A DNA stretch of 64,000 bases from Drosophila pseudoobscura (Eukaryota; Arthropoda; Insecta; Diptera; Drosophilidae). The notes beneath the pieces were generated by a model. The model made no database searches. It had not been told where the DNA came from and saw only the letters and a program-made list of their open reading frames with translations. The DNA is taken from assembly GCF_009870125.1 (NCBI RefSeq), contig NC_046680.1, forward strand, positions 16,449,501-16,513,500. Direction: 5' to 3'. This document shows, piece by piece, positions 61,638-64,000 of the stretch; the first letter of the stretch is position 1, and every line of letters begins with the position of its first letter. Both the position numbers and the translations under genes were made by a program.

Positions 61638-62412
61638 TTATTCCTCCTTAGATTCGGCTTCATTGGAGTGCTGAATGCCATCGATGACTTCGCCGGCGGG
61701 GTCCTTCTCGCCGTCTAGGCCGAGATCACCCTCCCCCATTTCGCTCCGCTCGATAATATCCCTGATTCGCTGCTCCGCCTCCAGGGTCTTCAGGTGATTG
61801 TAGCAGAGGTGCAGCTTGTAGGCCGCCTCGCATCGGGTGCGGCCCTGGAGGTCGCTGCATTCCTTGACCGCTGGCTTCTCCTTCTGCAGCATGGTCTGTA
61901 CCTGTTGACGGAAGGCATGCTCCAGCAGGATATTGTATCGGTAGACGTCTATATTCTCGTACAGGCAGCTCACGAAGCACTGTAGCGGCTCATTGCCCTT
62001 GATGTCAAGGTATGGCATCTGCGAACTGATGCCGTACTCCGAGTCTGGCAGACTGTTCTCGCCTAGGGGTATGGGGGGCACCACGTCATTCTCGTTGTTG
62101 TAGTCGGTGTTCAGGAGGCTCATGTGGAAGAGCTTCAGCTGCGACATGGAGATCTCTGTCCTGCGGATGCACGACTGCAGCATGTCCTCGGTGAGCGTTC
62201 CTTTCATTGGATTCTTCTCGTCCTCGTCCACGGAACGGGTCAGGGACATGTTTAGCGTGACAGTCAGCGATCGGCTCTATGAAATGGATGGAATAGAACC
62301 CTGGTACTCTTGAAATTTCTCTCTGAGCCGCGATTTGTATTACCCATGCCAGTGGCAGCAGATCGCTGAGGCCCAGGCACAGCAGAAACAGAAATTGGTT
62401 CCGAAAAAACAT
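61638..62412 (-). CDS. Obp56c: Long odorant-binding protein, Obp56c-like
   Basis: Exon 1 is 62412-62344 and exon 2 is 62276-61638, phase 0 (TGG|GTAATA, TTCATAG|AGC), giving 235 residues, almost twice the usual OBP length. The signal peptide is MFFRNQFLFLLCLGLSDLLP. All six cysteines are present, but C1 and C2 are 63 residues apart instead of about 27, owing to an acidic Pro/Asn insertion (LLNTDYNNENDVVPPIPLG). The remaining spacing is normal (C-x3-C-x35-C-x8-C-x8-C). After C6 there is a tail of about 65 residues rich in Glu/Asp (RSEMGEGDLGLDGEKDPAGE). The position and long form fit Obp56c. A TATAAAAG lies at 62473-62480 on the minus strand. The stop codon lies inside an AATAAA, with further signals downstream. 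Confidence 0.85.
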
Positions 62413-62472
62413 TGAATTGGTCTCCCGTTGTCACTCCCACTGGAAACTTCACTCTGGCCATCGAGTCGGCTG

Positions 62473-62480
62473 CTTTTATA
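62473..62480 (-). promoter_or_regulatory. TATA box of the Obp56c-like gene
   Basis: TATAAAAG on the minus strand, 61 bp before the start codon at 62412, a spacing like that of Obp56a. Confidence 0.75.
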
Positions 62481-64000
62481 GAGCTCCCTTCCAGGGATCA
62501 TCTGCCGGTAATTGCCCATTTTAATTGCAGTTCAATCGACGGCGATCGGAGCGATCGGAGCGATCTGCAAACCATTTTAACGCCTCACTGGCCGATCTGA
62601 CAGATCTTTAATGGATCGCGCCCTCAACTGATGGTCGTTTCCAGTAATTATACGTTTGCAGATCCAGAACCGAATCGGGCCACGCCTCAGTGCGCAGTCA
62701 AAGCACCCATTTGCATATGAGAACTCCCATTAGCGTTGGCCCAGAACATATGTACATATTTGTCATATTTTTTTGGCCCCGTTTAATGGCCTCTATAATC
62801 GATTTGTGAAATGACAACAGAGCAAACCGATCTGTGCAAAAAAGTTCATGCTCAATTTGGCAGATGAATCAACAAGAAGCCAATCGCGTGCCCTGCCCCC
62901 ATAAAACTGTTTAGAAAAGGTCGACAAAAGCTATTAAAATCTCTATGTAGACATATATGCCGATGGATCGAAAGTTTATTCTACACTGTTTGCCATATAC
63001 ACATGTACAATAATGATGTGTCTGGAGAGTTTTTCCGATGACTAGAAGTCTTTGTTGATTGCCAGTCCTTCTTCCTGCCTTACCCTTACCTGCCTTTCCA
63101 CCTTTTAAATGTCTTCAAAGACCACATCTAATTGATGAACTTAATAACAGACTTGTGCTGATAATCAGGAGTCAGGCACAGGAACAACATTACTCGCACT
63201 AACCCTGAAACATATTGGACTCTAAGATCAAAGAGAGAAAGACTCAAGAAAGACAGAGCCAATACTGAGTCGTACACCCCACAGCGTAGTTTTTATTATA
63301 AAATTAAATTACATTAATGCGAGAACCGCAGGCTAACAGCCCCACATCCACTCCTACTCCCACTCCCGCCCAATCCAGCCACCCACACCAACCCCATTGA
63401 AGCGAATCATTTCTTTGCTCTTCCATTGAAAGAAATGTGGCAGGAACAGGACAAGGCAGAGGAAGAGACGGAGACAGGCCAAGCAAGAGAAAAGTCTGTC
63501 GCTCAAGACAAAGGCCAAGTCAAGCCATCAATGTGTTTGTCCCTTTGGCAGCGTCCACGGATCACGAAGCACAGGACCCACACCGCATCTGTGTGTGTGT
63601 GTGTATACCGGACCAGCATCCAAGGAGGATATCACGCGTGTTGGTTTCTTTGACAAGCCGCCGGGACAGGGACAGGGACAGAAACAGCGACGGGACCAGG
63701 AGCTGTCTACTTAAATGCATTAGCCGGAGAGTTGAAGGAGAGTGGGCGAGATGGTGAGGACTGCTGCCTTTTTAATAGACATTAGTAAACGCATCACTGA
63801 TTATGCCGAAGCTCTTGTGCGGACAACTGCAACTGAAACGGATGCTAAATGGAAGTGACATGACAGGCCCATCCCCCTGACATCCCTGCCAACCCTGCCA
63901 TCCCTGCTATTCCTGCCATTCCCGCTGTCGAGATCCAGCCAGACGGAGCAGGGAGTGACAAAATGAATTATAGACGCCAAGTCCAGCCAGTCCGGCGTCT
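62481..64000. other. Non-coding end of the window
   Basis: No supported gene. A GT run lies at about 63590-63604 and GGGACA repeats near 63.66 kb. Confidence 0.55.

Overview
The window is insect nuclear DNA, almost certainly from a Drosophila outside the melanogaster subgroup. The obscura group is my guess, not something I can prove. Introns are short (about 48-72 bp) with GT-AG ends, long non-coding stretches are full of simple repeats, and several loci are recognisable. These are the mir-309 microRNA cluster, hiiragi (canonical poly(A) polymerase) and the Obp56a/b/c odorant-binding proteins, all of which lie at cytological 56E on 2R (Muller C) in D. melanogaster.

Layout. 0-5 kb: no gene seen. 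5.2-6.4 kb: an intronless Lys/Glu-rich coiled-coil protein. 9.4-10.3 kb: a secreted two-exon protein. 10.3-20 kb: mostly non-coding, with one weak candidate exon at 15 kb. 20.2-21.2 kb: a four-exon sperm-tail-like protein with a CxxC/CxxC tail. 21.9-23.2 kb (minus strand): the complete eight-hairpin mir-309 cluster (309, 3, 286, 4, 5, 6-1, 6-2, 6-3) with a recognisable TATA/Inr promoter and Zelda-type (TAGteam) heptamers. 24.1-25.2 kb: a novel secreted or anchored protein. 25.5-25.9 kb (minus): a small four-exon gene. 27.3-29.6 kb (minus): hiiragi. 32.0-34.1 kb: a UBAC1/KPC2-type ubiquitin adaptor. 42.3-52.4 kb: three tiny Cys-rich proteins, two with dense upstream GATA sites, surrounding a TTC25/ODAD4-like TPR gene (47.3-49.3 kb, minus). 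59.2-62.4 kb: three odorant-binding proteins.

The genes do not form one pathway. The mir-309 cluster is the early-zygotic regulator that clears maternal mRNAs, and it has its own compact promoter. hiiragi and the UBAC1 homologue are housekeeping genes. The 20 kb and 47 kb genes look like axoneme or sperm genes. The Obp56 trio is a tandem chemosensory family.

The most novel observation is the trio of 56-86 residue Cys-rich proteins. They differ in body sequence, but each ends exactly in a CaaX-type tetrapeptide (CVIS, CTIM, CTIS) after clustered cysteines, which suggests a small family of lipidated (farnesylated/palmitoylated) peptides, perhaps under GATA-factor control. Long stretches (10-15, 34-42, 53-59 kb) hold no coding sequence I can support and could be intergenic or large introns.
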